From Gluconobacter wancherniae NBRC 103581 (GTDB taxonomy: Bacteria; Pseudomonadota; Alphaproteobacteria; Acetobacterales; Acetobacteraceae), in assembly GCF_007988885.1 (NCBI RefSeq), contig NZ_BJUZ01000001.1, positions 310,001-374,000 of the forward strand: a stretch of 64,000 bases of DNA. The letters run 5' to 3'. This document shows, piece by piece, positions 45,285-53,758 of this stretch; position 1 is the first letter of the stretch, and each line of letters begins with the position of its first letter. The notes under the pieces were generated by a model. The model searched no databases, had not been told where the DNA came from, and was given only the letters and a program-made list of their open reading frames with translations. Both the position numbers and the translations under genes were made by a program.

Positions 45285-46640
45285 ATGGCCAGCAAAAGGG
45301 CTCTGTTCGGTACCGACGGAATCAGAGGAACAGCCAACACCGCGCCGATGACCGTCGAGATAGCGCAGAGGCTCGGACAGGCTGCTGGCCTGTATTTCAT
45401 GCGAGGTCAGAATCGCCATAGCGTCGTTCTAGGGAAAGATACGCGTCTTTCTGGCTATATGATCGAGTGTGCGTTGGTTGCTGGATTTCTCTCTGCGGGC
45501 ATGGATGTAACGCTTGTCGGTCCGCTGCCCACACCCGCGATCGCAATGCTGACAAGATCTTTGCGTGCGGATCTGGGTGTCATGATTTCGGCGTCCCACA
45601 ATCCTTTTACCGATAATGGCATAAAGCTTTTTGGCCCTGACGGCTTCAAGCTTTCGGATGAGGTTGAAGCCGAGATCGAGGCACTGATGGATGAGGATCT
45701 TTCAGGGCGCCTCGCGTCTCCGGCACTGATCGGCAAGGCATCACGGCTCAATGATGCCGCTGGCCGGTATATCGAAAATGCCAAGGCGTCATTTCCGCGG
45801 GGGTTGCGTCTTGATGGCCTCAAGATTGTTCTGGATTGCGCGAATGGTTCAGCCTATCGCGTTGCGCCTACGGCGTTGTGGGAACTTGGCGCGGAAGTTA
45901 TTCGCATTGGGTGTTCTCCTGATGGTTTGAACATTAATGATGGTGTCGGCTCCACCCATCCAGAGACGCTTTGTGCAGCCGTTAAGGAACATGGGGCGCA
46001 TTTCGGAATAGCGCTCGATGGAGATGCGGACCGTGTTCTGATCACGGATGAAAAAGGCCAGCTTGTTGATGGGGATCAGATCCTTGCGTTGATTGCTCGC
46101 TTCTGGAAGCAGCATGGGCGTTTGCGGGGCAACACGGTTGTCGCCACAGTGATGTCCAACATGGGTCTTGAAAAATCACTGGAAGCAGATGGGATGGAGC
46201 TTCAGCGCACTGCTGTCGGTGATCGCTATGTGGTTGAGCGCATGCGCGAAATCGGGTCCAACCTCGGTGGTGAGCAGTCGGGCCACATGGTGCTTTCCGA
46301 CTATGCAACAACAGGGGATGGGTTGATCGCAGCACTTCAGGTTCTTGCGGTTTCAGTTGAAACCAGGAAGCCTGCGAGCGAGGTGTGCCAGGTATTCAAG
46401 CCTTTCCCGCAGCTCCTTAAAAATGTCCGCTATTCCGGCCCGAGCCCGCTGAACATGCCCGAGATTGCAAGTGCAAAGGCTTGGGCAGAAGAGCGACTGG
46501 CGGGACATGGGCGTCTGGTTCTGAGAGCGAGTGGAACTGAGCCACTGATTCGCGTGATGGCCGAAGCTGAAGATGAAGCACTGGTTACGGAAGTTGTTGA
46601 CCACGTCTGTGATGCCATTCGTGCACTTGCGGCCATTTGA
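45285..46640 (+). CDS. glmM: Phosphoglucosamine mutase GlmM
   Basis: Interconverts glucosamine-6-phosphate and glucosamine-1-phosphate for UDP-GlcNAc, peptidoglycan and lipopolysaccharide synthesis. The 451-residue protein shows [12 protein letters not shown], the phosphoserine loop [13 protein letters not shown] (S104), the metal loop [13 protein letters not shown] and the sugar loop GGEQSGHMV, with [14 protein letters not shown] for phosphate binding. Length typical. It precedes thiD with little or no gap. Confidence 0.98.
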   Translation: MASKRALFGTDGIRGTANTAPMTVEIAQRLGQAAGLYFMRGQNRHSVVLGKDTRLSGYMIECALVAGFLSAGMDVTLVGPLPTPAIAMLTRSLRADLGVMISASHNPFTDNGIKLFGPDGFKLSDEVEAEIEALMDEDLSGRLASPALIGKASRLNDAAGRYIENAKASFPRGLRLDGLKIVLDCANGSAYRVAPTALWELGAEVIRIGCSPDGLNINDGVGSTHPETLCAAVKEHGAHFGIALDGDADRVLITDEKGQLVDGDQILALIARFWKQHGRLRGNTVVATVMSNMGLEKSLEADGMELQRTAVGDRYVVERMREIGSNLGGEQSGHMVLSDYATTGDGLIAALQVLAVSVETRKPASEVCQVFKPFPQLLKNVRYSGPSPLNMPEIASAKAWAEERLAGHGRLVLRASGTEPLIRVMAEAEDEALVTEVVDHVCDAIRALAAI

Positions 46641-46645
46641 TTCCG

Positions 46646-47461
46646 ATGCGCGGACGTGTTCTGACCATAGCTGGGAGTGATTCCGGTGGAGGTGCTGGAA
46701 TTCAGGCTGATCTGAAGGCAATCACGGCTCTTGGCGGGTTTGGTATGAGCGCTATCACGGCGCTTACGGCACAGAACACCTGCGGCGTGGAGGGTGTTCA
46801 CATCGTCCCGCCTGCTTTCGTCCGACAGCAGATTGACGTTGTTCAGAAAGATCTTGGTATCGATTGTATCAAGACGGGCATGCTTGCGACGGCGGAAATC
46901 GTTAACGTCGTGGCGGATGCCGTGAGTGAATTTTATACGCTGCCTTTGATACTTGATCCCGTTATCGTTTCAACAAGTGGCGTGACTCTGCTCTCCGAGG
47001 ACGCTGTGGAAGCGATCATGTCGCGTCTGCTGGTGCGCGCTACGGTCGTTACCCCGAACATTCCCGAAGCCGAACGCATGACGGGAATGAAGATACGTGA
47101 TGTCGAGGGAATGCGTACTGCTGCTGCTTGTCTTTTGGAAAAAGGTGCGCAGGCTGTTCTTCTTAAGGGTGGTCATCTGCCGGGAGGAGACCTCACCGAC
47201 CTGCTCGTGACGTCAAGGGGAGAAGTCCTGTGGAGTGATGCGCGGATAGAAACGCGACATACACATGGGACGGGCTGTACTTTGGCCAGTGCAATTGCAA
47301 CGGGTATTGCGCAGGAGTTATCGCTTGAAGAGGCAGTGACACGCGCTCGAAAATATCTGAGGCGGGCGATTGCCAATGCGCCAGAATATGGTTCCTGTTC
47401 TGGGCCGATCAATCATGCGGTGACGATCGACCCTGAATGGTCTGCCAAGTCGGGAAATTGA
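46646..47461 (+). CDS. thiD: Hydroxymethylpyrimidine/phosphomethylpyrimidine kinase ThiD
   Basis: Phosphorylates HMP and HMP-P in thiamine synthesis. The ~271-residue protein has the ribokinase-like TIAGSDSGGGAGIQADLKA start, TAQNTCGV, DPVIVSTSG, TPNIPEAERMTG, VLLKGGHLPG and the anion-hole/catalytic RHTHGTGCTLASAIA. The start is ATG 46646 or TTG 46637, which overlaps the glmM stop (TTGA) and would couple translation; neither has a clear ribosome site. Confidence 0.95.
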   Translation: MRGRVLTIAGSDSGGGAGIQADLKAITALGGFGMSAITALTAQNTCGVEGVHIVPPAFVRQQIDVVQKDLGIDCIKTGMLATAEIVNVVADAVSEFYTLPLILDPVIVSTSGVTLLSEDAVEAIMSRLLVRATVVTPNIPEAERMTGMKIRDVEGMRTAAACLLEKGAQAVLLKGGHLPGGDLTDLLVTSRGEVLWSDARIETRHTHGTGCTLASAIATGIAQELSLEEAVTRARKYLRRAIANAPEYGSCSGPINHAVTIDPEWSAKSGN

Positions 47462-47464
47462 AAC

Positions 47465-48205
47465 TTAGGCTACAACTTCAGTTGCAGCTTCTTCTTTGAG
47501 GCGAGTGGCTGGTACTGGGGCATCTGTCCGGGAGTTTTCATCGCGCATGATGTAGCCACGGCCCCAGACTGTCGCGATCAGGTCACTTGCACCCACTGCC
47601 TGAAGTTTGCGGCGAAGCTTGCAGATAAAGACGTCAATGATCTTCATCTCTGGCTCGTCGATGCCACCATAAAGATGATTGAGGAATGCGTCCTTCGTCA
47701 GGACAGCGCCCTTACGAAGGACCAGAAGCTCAAGGATTGCGTATTCCTTGCCGGTCAGGTGCAGGGGCTTGCCATGGACTGTGACGTTTTTGCCGTTCAG
47801 ATCCAGTTCAAGCGCACCCACCTGGAGGCGAGGCTCAGAGAAACCGCGTGAACGACGCATCAGAGCCTGAGAGCGGGCAATCAATTCTCCGCTGTCGTAT
47901 GGCTTGGTCATATAGTCATCTGCACCAGCCGAGAACGCGCTGATCTTTGCCTGTGGGCGAACGAGCCCGGACAGAACAAGGATTGGTGTGGAGATGCGTG
48001 CGAGGCGTGCACGACGAATGACTTCGTAGCCTTCGATGTCATTCAGAATTAATTCCAGAATGACAAGGTCATAATCATAGTGACGAAGCATTTCGACCGC
48101 TTCTTCACCCGATGCCGTGTGGTCCACGGTAAAGGATGCTGTGCGCAGCGTCTGAGTGAGGCTGGCTGCGGAATTCAGATCGCTTTCAACGAGAAGGATA
48201 CGCAC
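47465..48205 (-). CDS. ctrA: CtrA-type response regulator with Glu at the phosphorylation site
   Basis: OmpR-type regulator orthologous to CtrA, the alphaproteobacterial cell-cycle/motility master regulator. From GTG 48205 (GGGAG 7 bases upstream) the numbering aligns one-to-one with Caulobacter CtrA: residue 51 is Glu (codon GAA at 48055-48053), not the phospho-accepting Asp, and residue 8 of the acidic pocket is Ser instead of Asp. The lysine in DDYMTKPY and serine in LVLSG are kept. The DNA-binding domain (LTGKEYAILELLVLRKGAVL, NHLYGGIDEPEMKIIDVFICKL, ETVWGRGY-like ATVWGRGYIMRD) is almost unchanged, so DNA recognition should be standard. The C-terminus is longer and ends in VVA, not the ClpXP-recognised AA. 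It faces fliI. Confidence 0.9.
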   Translation of the reverse strand: MRILLVESDLNSAASLTQTLRTASFTVDHTASGEEAVEMLRHYDYDLVILELILNDIEGYEVIRRARLARISTPILVLSGLVRPQAKISAFSAGADDYMTKPYDSGELIARSQALMRRSRGFSEPRLQVGALELDLNGKNVTVHGKPLHLTGKEYAILELLVLRKGAVLTKDAFLNHLYGGIDEPEMKIIDVFICKLRRKLQAVGASDLIATVWGRGYIMRDENSRTDAPVPATRLKEEAATEVVA

Positions 48206-48274
48206 TTTACAACTCCCGGCTTGGTGAACCAATAGTTACTACCTAAGGTTGTTGGTGTCGATATATATAAACCG

Positions 48275-48293
48275 AAAATCGTAAAAAAATCGT
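48275..48293. repeat. Direct repeat AAAATCGT, 11-base period, upstream of ctrA
   Basis: AAAATCGT occurs at 48275-48282 and 48286-48293, one helical turn apart, next to an ATATATATAA element, in the ctrA-fliI intergenic region. Same-face spacing suits a dimeric regulator or polymerase contact; it may simply be AT-rich promoter sequence. Confidence 0.35.
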
Positions 48294-48317
48294 CACAGCG
48301 GTGATTTTATTGGTTCT

Positions 48318-48333
48318 TTAGGTTTTTATTAAC
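48318..48333. promoter_or_regulatory. CtrA-box-like site upstream of fliI
   Basis: TTAG, seven bases, TTAAC, differing from TTAA-N7-TTAAC in one position. It lies 68 bases before the fliI start and about 113 bases from the ctrA start, in the shared regulatory region. Flagellar genes are classic CtrA targets in alphaproteobacteria, and ctrA is the adjacent gene. Confidence 0.5.
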
Positions 48334-48400
48334 CATCCTCGCGTAGGGTTCAGATGTTGAGAAAGCCTTGGAAACTGCCACATAAACGGGAGTAAGCGAC

Positions 48401-49741
48401 ATGGGGAGCACGATCTATGATGAGTTCCTCCGGGTTGTATCCTCGGTTGCGGTTGATGGGGCCATTGGCAGCGTTCAGGATGTTAACGGTCTCTGTATGA
48501 CCGTTTGTGGCCTTGATGGGCTCCTGTCGATCGGTGATAGAATCGCTGTTGCAACGCGTTCTGGAAAATTTATACAATCAGAGGTTGTTGGTTTCGAAGG
48601 CGGCCGCGCGAGGGTGATGGCCTTCGGTCCGCTGGATGGTATCGGTCCCGGGTGTGAGGCAAGAATTCGTCTTTCATCCCGCGGAACTGGTATTCCCGTA
48701 AATGAACACTGGCTTGGGCGCGTGGTCGACCCGCTCGGCAACCCTATAGATGAGAAGGGCCCTCTTTCGCGCTCAACTCATCTTCAGCCGTTGCGTGTTG
48801 CCCCTCCGAATGCGGCCTCCAGATCCAGATTGGGGCCGCGTCTTGATCTGGGCGTTCGAGCACTCGATGCATTCACAACCTGTCGGAAAGGACAGCGGTT
48901 GGGGCTGTTTGCAGGGTCTGGCGTGGGAAAATCGACCCTATTGTCCATGCTGGCCAAGGGAGCTGGCTGTGACGTGGCAGTCATTGCTCTCGTCGGGGAG
49001 CGTGGTCGTGAAGTCCGTGAATTCATCGAAGACGACCTCGGCCCCGAGGGTATGGCACGGAGTGTCGTTGTGATCGCGACATCTGATGCGCCGCCGCTGA
49101 TGCGTCGTGAGGCAGCCGTTTCTGCGATGAGTATTGCCGAGTATTTTCGTGATCAAGGGAAGTCGGTTCTGTTGCTCATGGACAGTGTCACACGATACTG
49201 CATGGCGTTGCGTGAGATTGGCCTTTCAGCCGGTGAGCCCCCAGCAACGCGTGGCTACCCGCCATCAGTGTTTGCAGAGCTGCCCCGCCTTCTGGAGCGC
49301 GCTGGACCGGGTGCGGCTGATCAGGGGATGATTACGGCACTTTTCACTGTTCTGGTGGAGGGTGATGATCATAACGAGCCGGTTGCAGACGCAGTGCGTG
49401 GTATTCTGGACGGCCATATCGTTCTGGATCGGCGTATCGGAGAGCAGGGGCGGTATCCGGCAATTGATGTCCTGAGATCGCTTTCGCGTGCCGTTCCGGG
49501 ATGTAACAGTACAAATGAAAATGCTCTGACACGCCGCGCACGAGCGGTCATGGCAACGTATGAGCGCATGGCGGACATGATCCGGCTGGGTGCTTACAAG
49601 AATGGCACGGAGCGCGATGTGGATGAGGCAATTCGCCTTATGCCCGCACTTGAGCGCTTCCTCGCGCAGGAACGCGATGAGCGTTCGACGTGTGCACAGG
49701 CGTTCAGCCAACTTTCCGATATCATGAAAATGGCTCTCTGA
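48401..49741 (+). CDS. fliI: Flagellar export ATPase FliI
   Basis: Cytoplasmic ATPase (F1-beta-like) energising flagellar type III export. The 446-residue protein has Walker A LFAGSGVGKST (to about residue 179), ALVGERGREVREFIEDDLG, LLMDSVTRYCMALREIGLSAGEPPATRGYPPSVF and DGHIVLDRRIGEQGRYPAIDVLRSLSR, which are FliI signatures. Normal length. It is followed 20 bases later by fliJ, and preceded by a CtrA-box-like site. Confidence 0.97.
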   Translation: MGSTIYDEFLRVVSSVAVDGAIGSVQDVNGLCMTVCGLDGLLSIGDRIAVATRSGKFIQSEVVGFEGGRARVMAFGPLDGIGPGCEARIRLSSRGTGIPVNEHWLGRVVDPLGNPIDEKGPLSRSTHLQPLRVAPPNAASRSRLGPRLDLGVRALDAFTTCRKGQRLGLFAGSGVGKSTLLSMLAKGAGCDVAVIALVGERGREVREFIEDDLGPEGMARSVVVIATSDAPPLMRREAAVSAMSIAEYFRDQGKSVLLLMDSVTRYCMALREIGLSAGEPPATRGYPPSVFAELPRLLERAGPGAADQGMITALFTVLVEGDDHNEPVADAVRGILDGHIVLDRRIGEQGRYPAIDVLRSLSRAVPGCNSTNENALTRRARAVMATYERMADMIRLGAYKNGTERDVDEAIRLMPALERFLAQERDERSTCAQAFSQLSDIMKMAL

Positions 49742-49761
49742 GCCTTGGGAGTTTTTGAGCC

Positions 49762-50187
49762 ATGAGAGCAACACCTCTCGATACGCTGCTTACTTTGCGC
49801 AAGCATGAACTTCAGGCAGTCGAGCGCACATTCAGCGAAGCATTAAGCCAGGAGGCTGACGCAGCGGCCGAGGTTGCCCGGGCAGAACGCCATCTGATTG
49901 AAGAGCAGAAAATGGCGTCTGATCCACTGGCGGATGATGGTGCGGTTGAAGCCTTCAGTCGCTGGCTTCCTGTTGGTCGCGCCGCCATCAATTCAGCGCG
50001 CCACAATGAAAAGAATGCCGGGCTGGCACGAGAGATTGCGAAATCCGCTCTTATGATGGCCCGGGCCGCCGTTGAGACAGTCGAGACATTGCAAAAAAAA
50101 CGCAGGGCGGAGGAGGATGCCGCAGCCCTGCGACGTGAACAGAATGTGCTGGACGAGGTGGGTGCCCGTCAGAGTGGTGGCAATTGA
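49762..50187 (+). CDS. fliJ: Flagellar export chaperone FliJ-like
   Basis: Protein of 141 residues predicted to be almost entirely helical coiled coil (PLDTLLTLRKHELQAVERTF ... ETLQKKRRAEEDAAALRREQ), matching FliJ in size and type; FliJ sequence similarity is always low, so the name rests on position behind fliI and helical character. Its last 19 bases overlap the convergent unknown gene on the other strand. Confidence 0.8.
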   Translation: MRATPLDTLLTLRKHELQAVERTFSEALSQEADAAAEVARAERHLIEEQKMASDPLADDGAVEAFSRWLPVGRAAINSARHNEKNAGLAREIAKSALMMARAAVETVETLQKKRRAEEDAAALRREQNVLDEVGARQSGGN

Positions 50188-50594
50188 TCGCCCTGCCGTA
50201 AGATCTGGGAAAGCTGGGCCGCTGTTCCTATTAACGCGCAGGCGACGGGGTGCTCGGTATCGCGGACAAAGGCGAGAACGAGTGTTGGGTCGCTTGCGAA
50301 CAGATCACTTTCAAGGTTGAAAACAGGGCTGTTACGCCTGTCGGACACGGCAGCTTCCGCCGCATGCGCAAGGATGCGCCCTGCTGCACGTTCTAGTGCA
50401 GGCAGGACGATTTCATGAGGCTTTTCGCTGTCTTTGGCATACAGCGACACCAGTTCTTCCCATCCATCGCGCGTCACGAACGCAGGGACGCCGTCTGATG
50501 GTGTCTTGCGTTCTGCACGCAGGATTGTACCCGACTGAGCTAAGCCCACGACATCGATAACAGGCAGGGTGTTTGGGTCAAGTGAAACAGACAT
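50169..50594 (-). CDS. Unknown cytosolic protein
   Basis: Not recognised. The 141-residue protein has no signal peptide or membrane span and reads as a mixed alpha/beta domain (SVSLDPNTLPVIDVVGLAQSG; DGWEELVSLYAKD; SDPTLVLAFVRDTEHPVACALIGTAAQLSQILRQ). It overlaps fliJ tail-to-tail by 19 bases and is followed on the minus strand, in diverging distance of 15 bases, by a secreted protein. A flagellar role is possible from position only. Confidence 0.65.
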   Translation of the reverse strand: MSVSLDPNTLPVIDVVGLAQSGTILRAERKTPSDGVPAFVTRDGWEELVSLYAKDSEKPHEIVLPALERAAGRILAHAAEAAVSDRRNSPVFNLESDLFASDPTLVLAFVRDTEHPVACALIGTAAQLSQILRQGDQLPPL

Positions 50595-50608
50595 GAATGT
50601 GCAAGGTC

Positions 50609-51127
50609 TCAGTGCGGAGGGTTGCCCATGGCCTGCATAAGAGCGTTGACCTGTTCGGGGTGAGCCTGAAACAGGGCAACATTTGCAGGGTTGGGAGAAG
50701 GGAGGCCTGCGGGGAGCTGGCCGTTGCTGGCGGCGATGGTCATTCCAAATGCGGTCATGCCCATCACGAAGCTTTCAGGTGTGAAGCCATGTTCACGCAG
50801 GATGGGCTCCAGACCAGAGATACGTGTCATCTGGTGGATAGTGGCTTCCAGACTCATGCCCTGAGAGCTTGGGGGCTGAATGCCGTTCTGGCTCAGTTCC
50901 CCGAGTGTCGCAGAGGCGCGGTTCATGAAATCTGCAGGAAGCGGATACTGCATGGCACGCGTGATGTCTGCACGCACTTGAGGGGGCATTTGGGCTGCGC
51001 TGTTGCCAGGTTGCCCGTCCACTTCTGTTTGGCTTTGTACGCCTTGTGCGCAGGCCGTCGAGATAGAAAGCGGAAAGGCAGAGGCGAGCAGGAGGGCACA
51101 GAGCCCGCCTGTAATGTTTCTGATCAT
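50609..51127 (-). CDS. Secreted protein of unknown function
   Basis: Protein of 172 residues with a signal peptide (MIRNITGGLCALLLASAFPL, cleavage near residue 28, ACAQ), then a Gln/Asn-rich linker and a helical, Met-rich domain (PQVRADITRAMQYPLPADFMNR; MTRISGLEPILREHGFTPESFVMGMTAFG). Not recognised. The ATG overlaps the stop of the M29 aminopeptidase (ATGA), so the two are coupled despite no obvious functional link. Confidence 0.72.
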   Translation of the reverse strand: MIRNITGGLCALLLASAFPLSISTACAQGVQSQTEVDGQPGNSAAQMPPQVRADITRAMQYPLPADFMNRASATLGELSQNGIQPPSSQGMSLEATIHQMTRISGLEPILREHGFTPESFVMGMTAFGMTIAASNGQLPAGLPSPNPANVALFQAHPEQVNALMQAMGNPPH

Positions 51128-52371
51128 GCTGTCACCCATTCGCCGGCACGCATCAGGGGCGTGCGGCTTCCATCCTTAAGGCCGTCCAGATTGATTTTGT
51201 CCGAGCCGATCATCCAGTCAATGTGAATGAGGGAATCGTTTGCACCGCGTTCGATCAGTTGTTCCGGAGACTGGCCTTCAATGTCGAAAAGGCATTTTGT
51301 GTAGGCCTGTCCAAGGGCGATATGGCTGGAGGCATTCTCGTCAAAGAGCGTGTTGCGATACAGAATTCCGCTGCTGGAAATCGGTGAGCCGTGTGGGACA
51401 AGGGCGACCTCGCCGATGCGTCGTGCACCTTCATCGGTATCCAGAATGCGCCCCAGGACATCCTGCCCCTTGCTTGCATGTGCTTCGACGATCCGCCCAC
51501 CTTCGAAGCGAACTGCGATGTTATCAATCAGGGAACCCTGATGGAACAGCGGTTTCGTACTGCAAACCGTGCCTTCAACGCGAAGGCGATGAGGGGTTGT
51601 GAAGATCTCTTCCGTCGGGATGTTGGGATTACAGATAATGCCGTTACCAGCCTTTTCCGAACCGCCCGCCCAGGCATGGCCATCTGCCAGACCCACTGTC
51701 AGATCGGTGCCAGGGCCTGCAAAATGCAGGGCATCAAACCGGCTGTCATTCATGAGTTTGGCGCGGGCGTGCAGGGCCGCGTTATGGGCTGTCCAGTCTG
51801 CGACGGGATCGGCGACATCAACGCGTGATGCCTTGAAAATACCGTTCCAGAGCGCTTTGAGCGCCTCATCGGGTGCCAGATCAGGGAAAACCTGTGCGGC
51901 CCATGCCGGTGTGGCGCAGGCCACAATATTCCAGTTCACGGCAAATTGCGTGATGAGTTCCATGGCGGGGCGGTTGGCCTTGGAACTAGCACGGTTGGCA
52001 CGTGAAATGCGCTCTGGGCTCTGATCGCGCAGCAGGGTCGGGTTTGAGCCTGTGATCGCCATGCGGGCCGCGCCCTCACGGAAGGCGCGGGCGACACCGT
52101 CGGCCATCCATACGGGCGCAGTGTCGAAGGCATCGTCCGGAGCGTGCTGAAAGCGCGCGAGCGTTGTTTCGTCGTCTGAATAGAATGTTGTGACCAGCGA
52201 TGCGCCAGCTTTGTAGGCGTGTTCTGTAATGCGGCGCACGAGTGCCACTGCGTCCAGCGGTGCTGTGATGAGAACCTGCTGGCCATGGGCTACATTCAGG
52301 CCAATCCGGACAGCGACTTCACCGAGCCGATCGAGAAGCTGTTCATGCGACAACGTAGGGGAAGAGGGCAC
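51124..52371 (-). CDS. M29-family metallo-aminopeptidase
   Basis: Cytoplasmic leucyl aminopeptidase of the thermophilic-type M29 family. The 415-residue protein has the N-terminal motif LLDRLGEVAVRIGLNVAHGQQVLI, the metal-site blocks NIPTEEIFTTPHRLRVEGTV, GEVALVPHGSPISSSGILYRNTLFDENASSHIALGQ and DSLIHIDWMIGSDKINLDG, with the conserved Glu, His and Asp ligands. Typical length. It is divergent from the glycosyltransferase-like gene. Confidence 0.92.
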   Translation of the reverse strand: MPSSPTLSHEQLLDRLGEVAVRIGLNVAHGQQVLITAPLDAVALVRRITEHAYKAGASLVTTFYSDDETTLARFQHAPDDAFDTAPVWMADGVARAFREGAARMAITGSNPTLLRDQSPERISRANRASSKANRPAMELITQFAVNWNIVACATPAWAAQVFPDLAPDEALKALWNGIFKASRVDVADPVADWTAHNAALHARAKLMNDSRFDALHFAGPGTDLTVGLADGHAWAGGSEKAGNGIICNPNIPTEEIFTTPHRLRVEGTVCSTKPLFHQGSLIDNIAVRFEGGRIVEAHASKGQDVLGRILDTDEGARRIGEVALVPHGSPISSSGILYRNTLFDENASSHIALGQAYTKCLFDIEGQSPEQLIERGANDSLIHIDWMIGSDKINLDGLKDGSRTPLMRAGEWVTA

Positions 52372-52506
52372 GTCGGACTCTTTCTCAGTGATAAATTCCC
52401 TCCAATCGTGGGGGTTGCCGCGCAGAAGCGCAAGGCGCGGGCGTTATGGTGGATGCGATGGCGCTGTGGCAGTGACAGAGTGCTGATGTGAAACTAGATT
52501 TCGCCT

Positions 52507-53304
52507 ATGCAGCCTGGACTTCATATTTTTGGCGATGATGGCGTGCCTGGTCAGCGGCCGTTTGATGTGGCGGTGGTCATGCCCACCCTGTTGAGACCAT
52601 CCATTTTCCATGCGTTGCGTTCTGTGTTCGCGCAAATTGGCGATCTCCGTGTGCAGGTGATGATCGGGTTGGATCAGCCTCCTCCCGAGCAGGCAGAGCA
52701 GCTTCTGAAGGCTGCGTTGCAGACGCGGCCTTCCGGCTGGTGTGTGCATGTATTGTGGCCGGGATATTCAACATCCCAGCGTCATGGGGGCTTTGGTAAA
52801 GCGAAGGATGGCGGCGTGTTGCGGTCTGTATTGAGCCAGCTCTCCAATGCATCGCGTATTGCTTATCTGGATGATGACAATTGGTGGGCGCCTGAGCATC
52901 TCTCGGGGTTGCTGGGCGCGATTGAAGGGCATGACTGGGCGTGGTCAGGGCGCTGGTTCATGCATCCGCGGACGCTCAAGCCCATCTGTCCCGATATCTG
53001 GGAGTCTGCGGGTCCGGGGGAGGGAATTTTTTCAGAGCGGTTTGGGGGATTCGTGGATCCAAACTGTCTGATGATTGACCGTTGCCGCGTGCCTCAGGTG
53101 CTGGATCTCTGGAACCGGCCACTTGAGGATGATCCGACGCAGATGACGGCAGACAGGACTGTATTTGCGGCACTGAAGGCGCTGGATGGGCGGCCTAGCG
53201 GGAAATATTCCACATTTTATGTGATGCGCGAAACAGACGGGATGCATCCGGTGCGTCTGAATGTCATGGGGCAGAAATGGGAGGAAGCCGGGCGTCATGC
53301 ATGA
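52507..53304 (+). CDS. Glycosyltransferase-like protein (GT-A fold)
   Basis: The 265-residue protein begins with a GT2-like FDVAVVMPTLLRPSIFHALRSVF strand-helix and carries a DxD-type metal motif in RIAYLDDDNWWAPEHL, followed by aromatic acceptor-side segments (WAWSGRWFMHP; GFVDPNCLMIDRC). The pattern fits a small GT-A glycosyltransferase; donor and acceptor are unknown. No membrane span. No clear ribosome site precedes ATG 52507, so the start is tentative. Confidence 0.75.
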   Translation: MQPGLHIFGDDGVPGQRPFDVAVVMPTLLRPSIFHALRSVFAQIGDLRVQVMIGLDQPPPEQAEQLLKAALQTRPSGWCVHVLWPGYSTSQRHGGFGKAKDGGVLRSVLSQLSNASRIAYLDDDNWWAPEHLSGLLGAIEGHDWAWSGRWFMHPRTLKPICPDIWESAGPGEGIFSERFGGFVDPNCLMIDRCRVPQVLDLWNRPLEDDPTQMTADRTVFAALKALDGRPSGKYSTFYVMRETDGMHPVRLNVMGQKWEEAGRHA

Positions 53305-53323
53305 TGCCCGGTTCCAGCTCCGT

Positions 53324-53608
53324 TCAGATGGAGCGGCGTGGTGGCGTCCGGCGGGGATTGTTCGGGCGCTCGGATTTTGATGGCTGACGCGCCTTGTCTT
53401 CGATGCGTGCTGCCTTGTCGCGGGCGCTGGCGCGGAGTTCTGTCTCCAGTTCGCGGATGCGGCGCTGGATGCTCTCCTTCAGTGCGGGCGATGTGTGCGA
53501 CTTCATCGTGGAGAGGGTCTCCTTGAGGTCGCGAAGCTGCTTTTCTTTTTCCGCCTGATTGCGGCGGATCGGCTGGTTGTCCGAGAGTTGTCCGTGAAAT
53601 GCGCGCAT
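53324..53608 (-). CDS. Small basic coiled-coil protein
   Basis: Protein of 94 residues, unrecognised: residues ~15-70 form a charged helix (NQAEKEKQLRDLKETLSTMK; SIQRRIRELETELRASARDK), followed by a basic Pro/Arg-rich tail (RPNNPRRTPPRRSI). Coiled-coil character and basic tail suggest a nucleic-acid or protein adaptor. It lies 45 bases downstream of a structured RNA-like element. Confidence 0.65.
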   Translation of the reverse strand: MRAFHGQLSDNQPIRRNQAEKEKQLRDLKETLSTMKSHTSPALKESIQRRIRELETELRASARDKAARIEDKARQPSKSERPNNPRRTPPRRSI

Positions 53609-53652
53609 GACTCTGTTTCAGTCTTTCAACATGAAGCTTCATGACAACGAAT

Positions 53653-53704
53653 GGGCCTCCCGCACGTATGCGGGACGGACGCAGAGACTGCGCCCGTGTG
53701 GCCC
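53653..53704. ncRNA. Three-way-junction RNA-like element, strand unknown
   Basis: A 52-base stretch folds neatly: outer stem GGGCC/GGCCC, hairpin 1 CCCGCA-CGTA-TGCGGG, hairpin 2 ACGG-A-CGCAG-AGA-CTGCG-C-CCGT. Nearly every base is paired. It lies in the 150-base gap between hisC and the small coiled-coil gene, beside further hairpins (GGCGG/CCGCC). Read on the minus strand it sits in the hisC-to-coiled-coil transcript; it may be a processing site, attenuator or small RNA. Confidence 0.55.
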
Positions 53705-53758
53705 TTGATCATCATGAGTATGATGGCGGCTAACCGCCAGGGTTCAAATGATTCCGGA

